Of a DNA stretch of 64,000 bases, positions 42,187 to 54,600 are shown piece after piece; position 1 is the stretch's first letter, and each line of letters opens with the position of its first letter. A program made the translations under genes and the position numbers. A model generated the notes under the pieces. The model worked only from the letters and a program-made list of their open reading frames with translations. It did not search any database and was not told the DNA's origin. Origin of the DNA: Batillaria attramentaria (Eukaryota > Mollusca > Gastropoda > Batillariidae). The stretch lies in contig JACVVK020000380.1 of NCBI GenBank assembly GCA_018292915.2, forward strand, positions 41,001-105,000, written 5' to 3'.

Positions 42187-45100
42187 CTGCAACCGAAAGA
42201 ACAGTTACATCACACATTTATGACATGCGACAGCCAAAATATCAAAGACTGAATGAAGAGATGCTTTAGACTTTCTCCAAGAGGCAACATGTCATGCTGT
42301 GACCACACTTCTAAACATTTAACAGCACTACCGACAAGTACAAACCTAGTATGCCTCTCTACGTTACTCAGATGATTCAAACAGGCCTTATGTCAACTAT
42401 CAGTATTACTTACCAACTGTGATGTTTCTGGAGACTGGTTGCTGAGAACATCATGTCAATCTTCATTTCCTTACCATCAACCATATTTATTTCTCATTCT
42501 GTGACCATCACTGTGAAAGGTCATTCAAAAAGTAATCGAAATCTTTACCAAGCACCCCAATTATATGATCATCAAGTATCTTGCATTACACGTTGCTGAG
42601 AAAATGCCTATGTTCAACTGAGTGGCAAAACATCCAATGCTTAATGTTCAACGTAACAACCTGGCTGTAACCTTCCGAACTTTAATGTTATTTCAAACAT
42701 CATCTGGATAGGCCTGGTCACAAACCAAACATTGAAGAACAAGAGTGAAGAACTCACAGCTCATCTCTGTACTGCCGAATCGCCGGTGGAGCTGATCATG
42801 GTTGAATTTCAAGAAAGCCTCATATTGTTCTGAAACGAGAACGGAATGGAATGGAAATGAATCCATTTGTAATGATGAAGATTTACACTGAGCTGGTGAA
42901 TCAAAAGACAACAGTAAAAGTCAAATCAGGACACTAGCATGCATGAAAGGTGTTGAACAAAGCTATCCTGACTAATAGTAAAACCACCCACTAAAAATCA
43001 GGGAAAGTGTGCGTATTTTTTGTAACGGTAATCTTCACTTTATAAACTGTACATACTAAACCTGAATCTGAAACGTCTTAGTCTCACAGTTTTTTTTTTT
43101 TTTTTTTTTTTTAATTTTAAAAGCAATGCCCAGTGTTCCTGATTTACACGCAGGTGTATAATGTACGCGCAAAATCCCGAAGTAAATTGACGCACAAAAT
43201 CGAGAACAGCGCATCATAGGGGACACGTTATTTGTCTCGGAAACTCGAACAATAAGCGATCTGTAACTAGCAGCAGACACTTGCAGTCGCTGGGCCATTG
43301 TGCACAACAGAATTTGAATGGCTTAAAGCACTCTGGACACGTTTTGTCCAATCACAATGCTCTATCTGGTAAGCGCGCAGGTTCTTGCCTTGCTAATACC
43401 GCGGTTGCTGGTTACGAAGAGTCAGGTGCTCTCCAGCGCCGGAGACTGCGAACGGTCCTCCTGATGTGGGCTACGCATGCGATGGCGAGCAACGTGAGCG
43501 TTTTCGATCGGCGAAGATGTTCGCGATAAAATTAAATCAATGAACGTTCCTGAACTGAAAAAAAAAAAAATCTGAAAGACAGGGGCGTGCGTTTTAGTGG
43601 CTACACAAAGCGCAGCTTATCACTCTAGCCCTTGAAGCAGATCGGCAGTCGCTTCAAACCGAAAGGTAGGCGGTGTAAAGGTCAAGTCGACCTGTGACTT
43701 GTGGCTTGCCACTAATTTTTATTCAAGCACTTTGGCCGTTTATCAGTGCGAACTGAACTTTTGCATGGAAATGAAAGTTTCTCTCTCTTGATTTTTGGTC
43801 CCATAACCACTTGCGTTCAAACAATGTAGGTACCGGGACAGAATTGTCCGCTTGTACCTGACGAAATGGCGGCTGCACACGCTAGGCCACCGAGACGGGT
43901 CGACGTTCCGCCTTCGAATCGCTTTTATCCACAAATTTCTTGAAACTTTTGAAGAAAAGGGCTCAAACTGAACAACCTCACCATTAGGTAAGACCATCTC
44001 TGGGAATTTCTCCAGCGTATCTGATGTTTCTTGAGCCATTTTGGCAGCCGATCGCAACGCAGTGGTAGTGCGGCATCGCATGTGACTTGAGTAGCCCACA
44101 TGCTGAGTCTATCAAGCCTAGTCTCGGTCCAAAATCGCGCATGTTCACCGTGCTATAACAGGAATCGGCAACCGCGGCATTCGCTATGGCTGACAGGCCA
44201 CAATTCAAATACATCTCTATTACTTGAATACTTTTGTAAACAAATCGTATCCGACTTTCAGGGCTCCCTAAACTGTGCGTCTGTGCGTAATTTATGCACT
44301 GAAGTAAAAATTTACGCACTAAAAAAAATTCGAGGGGGTACGTGTGAAGCATTATGAACGCGATCTGTGCTTAGCATGAGCACTACCTCTGCACTACCGT
44401 GCGTACGACTATAGGCTTGTGATCGAGTGAGTGTTCTCCCTTGCCTTGGCCGCATTCAGTTCGGTTCTGTTTTTAGATCTGTTGAACGCTCGCAGGCGTT
44501 AACTGTCTACTGCTGCAGATCGGCGGCTACTACAGCCACTCTCGCGTAGTGAACGTGCCCCATCTTTTTCCGCTTCTGCGCTCGAAACTATGGATTTTAG
44601 AGTCAGTGCTCTTATTACCGATCGGGTTCACTTTCTCTGTGACGAATCATGCCACCGAAAAAGTGAAAGTTCAAAAGACTATGGACTTTTTTCGTCAGTG
44701 GAAAAGTTGTGGAGGGGCTCGAGCCCTCGCCTGGCAGCGGGTGCACTTCGGCGTCGCATAGCTACGATTCAGACGTAGCAGCAGTATTTACAGAATTCAT
44801 AATTCCATGCACAAAAACTTGAGAAATGATTCTGACCCTTTAAATATTGAAAGTGGAGGTACAAAGACCCCCTAAAATTTGAACTGGGGGTCAGTGGACC
44901 CTTTAGGTCTGTGGCTTTTAGGGAGCCCTGCTTTTTATAACAAAAGACCACAGACCCTCCAAATTTACAAAAGAACCCCAAAAAATACAGATAGAGGGGT
45001 CCTCTGTATTTTCGAATAACAGGGAACACTGATGCCAAAACACAAGATCAAACTAACAAGAACATCGACCATACCAACACCCAAAATATCAAATCTACTT

Positions 45101-46506
45101 TTATACTGAACGATTAAGTTCAGCTACTTAATTCTCACTCTTTGGCAATCATTCACCAGGCAGAAAACTACATTTAACAAACTAACAATTTCACAGGCCA
45201 TGTGGACAATTCTTGAGCCGCAAATTTGTTTTGCTGTTTGAACATGATTCTCCCATTTTGTTGTTGTTAAGATCAGCTGTGCAATAAAGTTATCCACAAT
45301 ACCTGCCAGTTTACAGTTGAGCACTTTGTCATAATACTCCTGGACCTCGTTCTCTCTCTCCCTCATCATACGCTCACAGATGAGGCTGACTTGACGGAAG
45401 GTGAACAGCGGAGCATCCTTTTTATTGTGCGACAGCGAAACTGAAGAGAGTTGTAAAAGACTGTGACATCTGAGGTGAGTTTCCTGGCTACTGGAACAAG
45501 GAATGTCCTCAGATTTTGACTCTGACAACGCGGCAGCTACTGTAGACACAGGGCTGGAAGACTGTGCAGGGAAGTGAAGTTGGCGCCTCCTCTGCATTCT
45601 TTTCATTTCATGGGCGATGCTGGCTGCTATTTGTTCTAGACAAAGGCACATTTTGATTAGTAATGCAGAAATTCAGCTAGAAATCATCATGATAGTGTTT
45701 ACTGGGTACTGGAACGGACTGTAACAGACTGAATGACTGATAGTGTACCTACATATAATCTATAGTTGTTCAATGCCAAGCTGGATGAACAGCAATCGGT
45801 GACTTGTTTCATCCCGACAGGTTTCAAAACAAGATGCCATTTATGGTTTAGGTGGCAGAGTTTCAGTGGGTATTTCGGGGAGTTGGTGGCTCAACGGTTT
45901 GAAACACTGGACTCAAGATCGAAAGGTCCCGGGGTCGAATCCCGACAGGGCCAAAATTTGCACAGGCCTTTTTCACGTTGCCCCGCTTCCTTTGACTGTG
46001 AACTGTATCTGTTTGTGTAACTTGTCCATTACCAGTCAATGGATCTGGCAGTCTGACTGGATTGAATAAGCGTTCAGCTGGACTGTACAGTTCGGTTAGC
46101 TATCTCCATCCCCTTTATGCCTTTGTCAACTTACGGAACAAAGCAGTTAAATTTTGAACGGACTCCTCCACTCAAATTCTTGAATTTGAAATGTGATATA
46201 ATGTGCACGAAATGGCTAACTTCTCGGAAAGCTTATGTACTGAATGTGCTTCCTTGCTTACTTTAGTAAATCAGTACTTCAGATTCAAGATCAGCAGTTC
46301 CCCAAACAAAAGCTTGGCTTACCTGACGTTAGCTTCGGAGCAACGCCAGCAAATGGAGGACTGGCCTGTTGTGATGAAACTTGGTCGGTGGTGTTTTTGG
46401 AGTAAGAGTCATTGGTATACATCTTCGTCGTTTCGCACTGCTGTGGGAAGGGCTGTGTACAGGATCGAATTCAAGGACTTCTTTTCAAAGTCGCTGCGCA
46501 AGCCAT
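42176..46506 (-). CDS. akirin: Akirin
   Basis: Small conserved nuclear cofactor that links transcription factors to chromatin remodelling in immune and developmental gene expression, and in vertebrates to nuclear import of proteasomes. Four coding exons: 46323-46506 (184 nt), 45303-45635 (333), 42758-42829 (72), 42176-42186 (11). They total exactly 600 nt, 199 residues, normal for the family. Landmarks: MACAATLKRS, LEFDPVHSPS, AKRRRC (nuclear localisation), EQIAASIAHEMKRMQRRRQL, FTFRQVSLICERMMRERENE, YYDKVLNCKLAEQYEAFLKF, HDQLHRRFG and the C-terminal SYVS. Exon 1 carries two offsetting frame disruptions. All other exons are clean. A poly(A) signal (minus-strand AATAAA) is at 41596-41601. Confidence 0.88.
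42758..42829 (-). CDS. akirin: Akirin exon 3
   Basis: Encodes QYEAFLKFNHDQLHRRFGST and EMS. In-phase 1 (G from exon 2 completes Glu), out-phase 1. Confidence 0.9.
43131..45031 (-). mobile_element. 1.9-kb TIR element with broken THAP domain
   Basis: The left end CAGTGTTCCTGATTTACACG and right end AATAACAGGGAACACTG are inverted. A possible 5-bp duplication ATGCC flanks both. The interior, read on the minus strand, has a THAP-type zinc-finger start at 44076, MPHYHCVAIGCQNGSRNI (C-x4-C). The second half lies in another frame: SSKVSRNLWIKAIRR, then PSRWPSVCSRHF (C-x2-H). THAP domains occur in several transposases and in genes derived from them. The frame break means it is dead. It lies in Akirin intron 2. 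Smaller relatives are at 48742-49079 and 49883-50370. Confidence 0.75.
43900..44076 (-). pseudogene. Frameshifted THAP domain
   Basis: The first zinc ligands (C-x4-C) and last ligands (C-x2-H, CSRHF) are present, with the invariant Trp (NLWIKAIRR) between them. At least one frame change lies between about 43940 and 44030. The AVPGYK-type box of canonical THAPs was not seen. Confidence 0.65.
45303..45635 (-). CDS. akirin: Akirin exon 2
   Basis: Encodes QIAASIAHEMKRMQRRRQLH, a Ser-rich middle, and FTFRQVSLICERMMRERENE with YYDKVLNCKLA. In-phase 1, out-phase 1. Acceptor GTCTAG, donor GTATTG. Confidence 0.9.
45870..46080 (+). mobile_element. tRNA-derived SINE, family 4
   Basis: Begins 'GGTGGCTCAACGGTTTGAAA' (A-box-like), then 'CCCGGGGTCGAATCCCGAC' (B-box-like). 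It continues for about 120 bp of body. It lies in Akirin intron 1. No functional tRNA fold is expected from the continuation. Confidence 0.65.
46323..46506 (-). CDS. akirin: Akirin exon 1, with two frame disruptions
   Basis: From ATG the frame reads MACAATLKRSP then TGA. An extra C at 46475-46476 is implied, because the next frame continues LEFDPVHSPSHSSAKRRRC. About 100 nt later (near 46381-46385) the reading returns to the first frame with ASPPFAGVAPKLTS, which joins exon 2 correctly. Net length is preserved. Confidence 0.8.
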
Positions 46507-47993
46507 TTTGACGAAGAGAGTAACGGACGCAACGGCCCAGAGAAAAGAAAAGTCGTGCTGGCCAAGACAGGCTCGCTGTTTCAAAAATAACCCAAAGGTT
46601 GGATACAACAATGGCTATGCAACCACAGAACTTCACTGGTATAGCTGTTTCCGTCGGCAGTTTCGAACGATGGTCAAAGATTCAAACCGCTTCCAAAACA
46701 GCCAGGGACTGTACTTTTAAAATGGCCGTTGACTCTCAGACGCAAGATAGTGTCAAAAAGGAGCAGTTTTAGTTTGTGCTTGAGGACCAGTGCAGCTTCT
46801 AACACAACTTCCGAAGAAAATAGTATGCAAATATTTTTATTCTTTGCGCTTAAATTACACTGACTGTTTTCGTTGGTATTGTCTTTAAAATTCTCCCTTT
46901 TCTTCTGGTTGTGACGCAAAAAGTTTCGTTTATAGTTTTTAATGTGACTTCCGGTGTAAACAAGCCCTTGCGGCGTAGGTATTGTGCAAGTATCACAGTA
47001 CTTAGTTTTTAATATATACATCGCTGGCAAAAAGGCAGGAAAATTTTAATTGTCTGATATTTCATATTCATGATGCTCTTAAAAAGATATGGCTGTTTTG
47101 TTTTGTCAGTGGATGTATTTGAACAGCAACGTCTGCTGACTGACCGGCAAACTCAGACATCTCATAATCCGATCATGATGATCCTTGGTGGTCATGGCTG
47201 CCTACTTGTATAATACAGTCAGTCAGAAAACATTGAGAGTGTTCCCAACATGTTTAACTCTGAGTATGAACAACACACTATGTATAACTGAAGGGCAATG
47301 TCTTTGGTCAATCATTGCGTTAGAGTGAGAGTTCTCGACCCTTGCTCATGGCAGACGACACTTTTCAAGTATGGAGGCTAGGAAGCAGCCTCTGAAAATA
47401 TAATTTTACTTTTCTCAAAAATCGATCGGACTGATTTCAGAACCAAAGGTCATCGCAGATTCTGCAGGTATTTTCCTTCCATCAGTGTACCTAATGAGCA
47501 ATGTGAAGGAAAAGTGGCTTTCGGAAAGAACTGGAGTAAGAGAAAGAAGCAGCCGGGAGGCCCCCCCCCCCCCCCCCCACACACACACACAAATGATGAA
47601 ACTGACCAGAAGTGATTCGGGAAAATGGTCCGAGACACTTTCAGCTGGAGAGAAGCCTTGAAGCACCGACTTTGTTGTGCAAACACACCTTTCTAACTTA
47701 GCTGGATACCATACTATGTTAATTTGAAAAAGACCAAAGAAATGCAGTGTGAAGCCCTTCCAAAATACTTTAAATAGTACACAATTGTGCATGTTTTGTC
47801 AACACGCCCTGTAGGACCAATAGATCTGTTGAAACCTAGATGCTGTTCCTATTTTGCCAAATATTCTCAGTGTTCCACCTTCCATTGTTCAGTTATGTCT
47901 TTCTTCATAGTGCAGAAGTGCATATCATACAACTCTCAATAAGTTTAGGGCAATTTTACTTCATCTTGTCTTTGTTTACAGTAAGTTGCCACC
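46507..47993. promoter_or_regulatory. Divergent intergenic region Akirin / SHPRH
   Basis: About 1.5 kb between the two ATGs on opposite strands. It likely contains both promoters and at least one 5' noncoding exon of SHPRH, because the SHPRH ATG exon is preceded by an acceptor (TTTACAG, ending 47981). It also contains a C run and (CA)n at 47562-47592. No TATA box could be assigned. Confidence 0.45.
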
Positions 47994-48698
47994 ATGGGGA
48001 AGAGAAAACAGGCAGCACCACAACATGCAGGAGAGGAGAAACGCCAGCAGATGGAATGGAACATGTTAGACAATAATGCTGGCACTGGAAGTACATCTGC
48101 AGCAGGTTCTCTTGCAGTGATCTCTGACAATGACCCAGTGCTGCAGAAAGAGGCAGAGGCAGCAGCAGCAGCAGCAAGTGTTGCCAACACAACCATCCCA
48201 TTCACATATAAACCGTCTGCTTACAAACCTACAACATCAGCTTCAGATTCTGATGCAACACGAGCGAGAAGTAACAACGCAGTCGCCGATAGTTTGCGCA
48301 GCTTTTTCAGAGATCCCAGGCTTGCAGATATGTTTGAGGATTATCTGTCCCAGTGTGTACTTTTTGTGACAGTCCACAAGGAGCAGAACTTCAGAGAGCA
48401 AGAATGGAACTTTGAGATTGGCAGGTTTTGTCTCAGAGTGCAAGATCATCCCGGGTGTGCAGCAGAGCTCCAGAGCCTGCCGGATTGTGAGCAGTGCTGG
48501 TTGTATCTGGCAGAGAAAAATGGCAGACACATGATCTATTTTGAGGTCGATGGCAGTGATGAGGAAGAGCCTGTCATTGTTGAAAGACAAAAAAAGTCTG
48601 CTAAAGGCAAAAATCCGCTTCAGATGTTCTGGTGTGTGGAGACTGATATAGCTGCTCCAGCTGACCTCTTTGACGGAATGAGCAGAAGATACTTTCAG
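47994..48698 (+). CDS. SHPRH: SHPRH exon with start codon
   Basis: Starts [20 protein letters not shown]; 235 codons. The donor is taken as GTTAAG after YFQ (phase 0 to the next exon). The frame stays open 13 further codons ([13 protein letters not shown], stop at 48738-48740), so a retained-intron short form is conceivable. Confidence 0.85.
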
Positions 48699-51600
48699 GT
48701 TAAGACTTACTTTGAAAAGGATTTGTCAGATATTGCATAATCAGTGTTCCCTATTACGCACTGTGCCACAGGTGTGCGTATCTGTACGCACAAAACTCTT
48801 AAACTGGCGCACAAATTTGAGAACATCACATCACAGGTGACGCTCGTGTTTGGTCTCGCCGTGACAAACATCATTTTTCCAACTTTCTCCTGGAAACCCG
48901 ATGAACAAAACGCAATCTGTAACTAGCAGGAGACACTTGCAGCATTGCATTTCCGCTGAGCCATTGTGCGTAACAGACAGAATCTGATGTGTGGACCCTC
49001 CAGATTTACAAAAGGACCCTAAAAAATATGGAAAGAGGGTCCCATGGACCCTTGTATTTTCAAATCACAGGGAACACTGTTAATACCCGAGATGCAAACG
49101 AGGGTTGGGTTGGGGTGGGAGACGATTGTCACATCTGTAGTCGCTATCAGTAGTCAGATCTGTAGTAAGATTTCACATTCTTCTTGTATTCTCAGCTCTC
49201 AAGTACTGTATTAGTTTTTAGCAGTTGATCAGTAATGGGCATAGACTGACAAACCAGTTCACAACTGTTACTTATATGAACATAGGAGTATAGGTAAAAA
49301 CGAACTGCTACCAGAAACAAGTTGTCTGGAGTGAAAACGCTACATGTTGATAAGCTCAAAACTGTGTGAAGATAACTCTGTACCAACCTTGTAAACTGGT
49401 ATTCCTTGATGAACAAGAAAGGATTTTCCTTAACATTTCAATTGGGGGGAATATTTGTTATGTTGGTCAGTGTCATATGACCTGAAACAATATGTGTGTG
49501 TGCAGCTTGTGCTGGGTGAATACAATAGGGAGAGGAGGGAACTGGAGGTGATCATCTATGGGAGAGAGTCGGTGCTGATGGAACTGACCCATCCTAGTGA
49601 GGCTTTCCGTCAGAAACCTGTCCACCAGTCTGTGCAGAAACTGATGCATCATTTTCATTCGCTAGGGCCAATGTATGGTGAGGAACGTTTATATGATTTG
49701 CTGTTGTTGTTGTTTTGATCTTTTAAACAAAATTCTTCACAAGAATTAAGTATTTCCTTATTCATTTAACTGTATTGTTGTTTTTCTTTTTTGTTGTTTA
49801 TGAGTTTTTGTTTTAGTGTTTTGGTGTTTCTTCTACCTGGTTTTACAAAATGTGTGTTTTTCATTGTTGTTTGTTTGTTTTTCAGTGTTCCTGATAATGC
49901 ACAGGTGTGCGTATTTGTACGCACAAAACTCCTAAATTTGATGTACAAATTTGAGAACAGCATATCACAGGGGACGCACATTTTTCATCTCACCGTGACA
50001 AACAGTGTTTTTTCCAACACTCTCCCGGAAATTCGATGAACCAAAAGCGATCTGTAACTAGCAGCAGACACTTGCAGCATCACGTAACAGAATCTGATTG
50101 GCTTAAGCGCTCTGGGACACTTTCTGTCCAATCATAATGCTCTGTTTGGTAATATGCAAGTTCTTCTCCCTGCCAGTTCTCTGTAGCTGACACACTACAA
50201 TTCACATACATCTCTCCTACTTAAATACTTTTGTAAAAAAACAACAACAAATGGTTTTGAGTTTCAGGCTCTTTACACCAAAAGACCATGGACCCTTAAA
50301 TTTACTAAAGGACCCTCAAAACTGTGAGTGCCCCAAGGACCCTTGTATTTTCGAGTTACATGGAACGCTGGATTTGTGTTTCAGATCTGAGCTGGAGACA
50401 AAAGGTAAAGCGGCATGATTTTCACGAGCTGTATGAGGCGGTGATGGTTCTCCAGAGAAGGAGGAAGAAAACTCTGGATGTAGACGTTCAGCACGCCAGT
50501 CTGAAGCCCAGGCTGCGACCCTATCAGCGGGAGTCTGTCAGTTGGATGTTACAGCAAGAGCGCTTCACATCCGCCTCATCCTCCAGTGAAACAGGTGATA
50601 CCTCATTCTGATGTTGAATGAAGGAAAAAAAAAAAGCCTGTTTCTCTATTAATTGTGTTATCATGAAAGTTGTCCTAGCTATTTAGATACTTGGAATGGT
50701 AAAATATATATAAATTTAAAGTGTATGCGCAGGGATGGATTTACTCAAAAATGCCAATGAGACATTGTCTCCTTGACCAGTCGTTTTTATGAGACATTTT
50801 CGTTTTCTATGAGACAGTCAAGTTCACCCGTATCACTCTGTCACATGTCTGTGCCGAGAACCTGTTCCTAGGTGCAGTGACGTTCAGGTTCTGAAAGCCT
50901 CATCACTAAAATTAGATTAGTGTAACAGACTCTATGACTGACACGGACAGCGCATCTCTGCTTCGCGTTGTCTGGTGCGCTTGTGATGTCATGTTCGTGG
51001 GACATATGACGCATTTAGCGAAATTTCTATGCGACTTTTTATCAAAATATGAGACATAGTCGCACGGCGCGTGAGAAAATCGATCCCTGTATGCGTGTTG
51101 CTCTACTGTTGCTCGTGTTTGAGCTCGCTTCTTTGTTTGACATGTACTTGGCCGTTACAGGTGTTTGTTTACATTTACAGAACCAAACTGTGACCTGCAT
51201 CCATTATACAGCGAAGTGAGCACCAACTGTGGCCAGACAGTTTACTACAACAGACACGGAGGGAGGTAAGACACTGTCTTGATCACAGTTCAAGGAGACA
51301 TGGAACCTCCTGTATTGCTCTTCTGCCAGTGGTATTGTCCTAATTTGCCTTGCTGGCTTCACCCGCATATAAAAAGAAAAGCCTTCCAGTAATTTCTTGT
51401 GTCAGTAGCTAGTTTCACCAGTGCATGCGTGTCCACCGTTTGTAAAATGTGTGTGAATGTCATTGAGGGATTGGCACATTGAGTTTTATTCTAAAGAAAT
51501 GTGCCTTACAAATACCATTTATTATTATTATTATTACATTGTAGAAGCTAGCTTTTGAATGGTTAGGGGTTGACATCCTTTTCCACCACATGCAGGTGGT

Positions 51601-54600
51601 ATCAAAGATGGGACAACGAGGAGAAAGCAAGCACAGACGTTTAGCTTCCAGCTTGGATTTGAACTCGGGGCCTGAGCTAGGGGGGCTAGCGGGGAATAGA
51701 TTGTCTTTGTAAAACAGTTTAGGAAGATACCATCTTTGGTATCCTTGTCCTCGTTTTTGGTTTTTGATTTATTCATGTTTTAACTGTCTCTGCCTGTCCT
51801 TTATCATTTTACTTGTGTTATCTGTTCTTAGTCTGTGCTCTTTTACTTTTTTAGTTGTTCTCGTGTGGTGTACATTTAGTGAATATGTTCTTTTATGTTT
51901 TCTACTTAATGTTTAGGTTGTAAGGTGCCTAGAGGTCACTCCCCGGGGGTAGGTGCCTTTCAATTATTATTATTATTATCCAGACTTTTACATGCATCTG
52001 CCTGCTACATGTATACTGTGCAGCATTTTGAGACAGAAGCCAGTGAAGACAAAAGTTCCTCCAGGCGGTATTTTAGCGGATGAGATGGGACTGGGAAAAA
52101 CGGTAGAGGTTTTGTGCTGTATGCTGCTTCACCCTCGTCCCCCTGTCGCCCTACCTTCTCGACTCCCGACACTCATGGAGACACAGGTGAGTGGGAAAGT
52201 CAGAGTGACCAGGAAGATATGATAAGTTGCTGCTCCAAAACTGTGCTCTTTGTAGAACCATCAACTTGAGCAGCCTGCTGCAAAAATGGAGCCGTGTCTT
52301 GATCGGCGACTATCTTGAGGCAGGGTGTTCGAGGGTTTAGCATCCTTTGCCACCACATACGGGTGATATCAAAAACGGGGTAATGAGAAAAGGCCAGCAC
52401 AAATATATTACCACAGAATTTGTTTTACTATTGAAGTCTAGTCTTTCTTGTGGTTGAAATGTTTTTGGTGTGTTTGTTGTTATTTATTTATTTGTATGTT
52501 TAGTGTTTGGGGGGGGGGGGGGGGGTGTTTGTTCATTTGTTTGAGTCTTGTTGTTTTCTTTTGTGGGCACATGTACCAGTTTGTTCTACATGTTTTTTTA
52601 AGTAATTTATGACTGAATGAGTGAATTGCTACTTCTCTTGTTTTTGTAGGTTGACTCAGAAGATGAAGACAGTCAGGAGGACAGCACGTCATTACCTTCC
52701 AGGAGAAGCTCGGCACAGGAAGCAGATCAGACGGATTTAATAGAGACAAAGGATGAAGGTGGTTACCCGGAGCCAGGTGCTGACGAAAACAGCATCAGTA
52801 GCTCAGCAGCAGAGACAGTCAGTGGAGAGATTACCATTACTCCTGATCACAACTACTGCCACTTGGAACCGGCTTCCAGCGGTGCTGCAGAAACAACTTG
52901 TGTAGCTGACTGTAAGCCTGTTGTAATGAAAGAAGAGATGCACATGGATTTGTCTGAGCTAGCTGGTGACTCGGTGGCAAACACACCCCTTTCTTCTAGT
53001 GTGAACGCATCAGTCAAAGAAGAAAATGCTGTGATGGCAGTAGAACAGGGGGCAGTGGATGCAGGAAAGGCTTCAGCAGAGAAAGAAGATCAGGCATCAG
53101 CAACTGAAGAAAAGCCCATAGTGAAGGAGGAAGAACCAGCTGGAACTGGTAAACCGTTCAATGGAGAAACATTTGCACCACCATCTGCGCATTCAGAGAA
53201 GACAGAGAGTCCAACGCCAGAGAGTCTTGAAGACCCAGAGGCATCGTTGCCTACAGCAGATGAAGAAAATCAGTCAGAACCGCAGCCATCCACTTCCGCT
53301 CGCCCCCGGAAGGGTACTCAGAAGCGATGGACCAGAAGAAAGAGCCAAACCAGAACTGTCAAAGGGTCCAGAAGGAAAAGTCGCAGTGGTCCCAGTCAGG
53401 ATGATTCTCTAACTTCCGACGACACATCTTTGAATGGTGGTGAAGTGAAGCAGTCGGATGGAACCACACCTGCAGAAGCCCATACGCAGAAACAGGAGAA
53501 GAAAAGACGAAGCAGCAGGTATGTTGAGCTGGTTCCTGAGTCTGAATTCAAGGAAGCGGATTACTTCACCACAGGACCAGTTGCCAAGAAACAGTTTTTT
53601 GAGTGCGTCTGCGGCAAACCCAGGGACTTCTATGCAGGCAGGAGGACACAGAAGTCTCGCTCACCGTACCATGTTGTTGAGTGCATCGACTGTGGTGTGT
53701 CACAGCATGCGGAGTGTTTGAACTATGACCTGAATGACCCCTTTCGTGGCGAATACAAGTGTCCTCACTGTCACGTTGCCTCCGTAAGTGTAGCTTGACT
53801 GTGTGATGTAGAAAGTTGAAAAAAACAACAACAACAAAACGGTCCTTACAATATTTCCTTACATATATCGACTCGGTTTGTAGTGATCATTAGGACAAGA
53901 AGCCTTTAAAGTGTATCAGCATTATACATAAGCGATTAAAAATTAAACCCAGCAGTCCTTGCAGTTTTTCTTCATGAAAAGTTGACTTACAGAGTGTGTG
54001 GTCATTTGTGATTTCTTTACTGTTGCTCTTGTTGCTGTTCTGTACTGCACTTCTTTCATTGCTAATGCTGTGCATTTTGCAGCGTCCCATACCATCAGGA
54101 GCCACCCTGATCATCTCCCCTTTCCAGATCTGTCACCAGTGGATTGAGGAGATCCAGAAGCATGTGCAGGAGAAGTGCCTCAAAGTCTTCGTCAGTATAC
54201 TCTATGGTTTATTTGGCCAACGTTCTTTCAGTTACAGTGCCCCCCGCATTTGAAACTCCTTGCCATCTTCTCTGAGAAACATCCCTTCCCTCCTACAGTT
54301 TAAAGCACAGCTCAAAACACATCTTTTCAAACTAGCTTTTGATCTTTAAGTTTAAACTCCACCGCCTGTATTGATGTGTATAAATGTGTGCATGTGAATG
54401 TTGTGTGTATGTATGCGTGAGCAAAAAGCGCATTTAGTGCTTTTCTAAGCAGAACTCCGCGCTTTACAAGTGTAATATATTATTATTATTATTTCATATG
54501 TTTGTTGGCGCTTACTGCACTGGACAAAAAAACGTGCAACTTACAGAGACGCAGTTTTAACATACACTTTAAAACTTCCAGACAGCACTCTTACAAAAGC

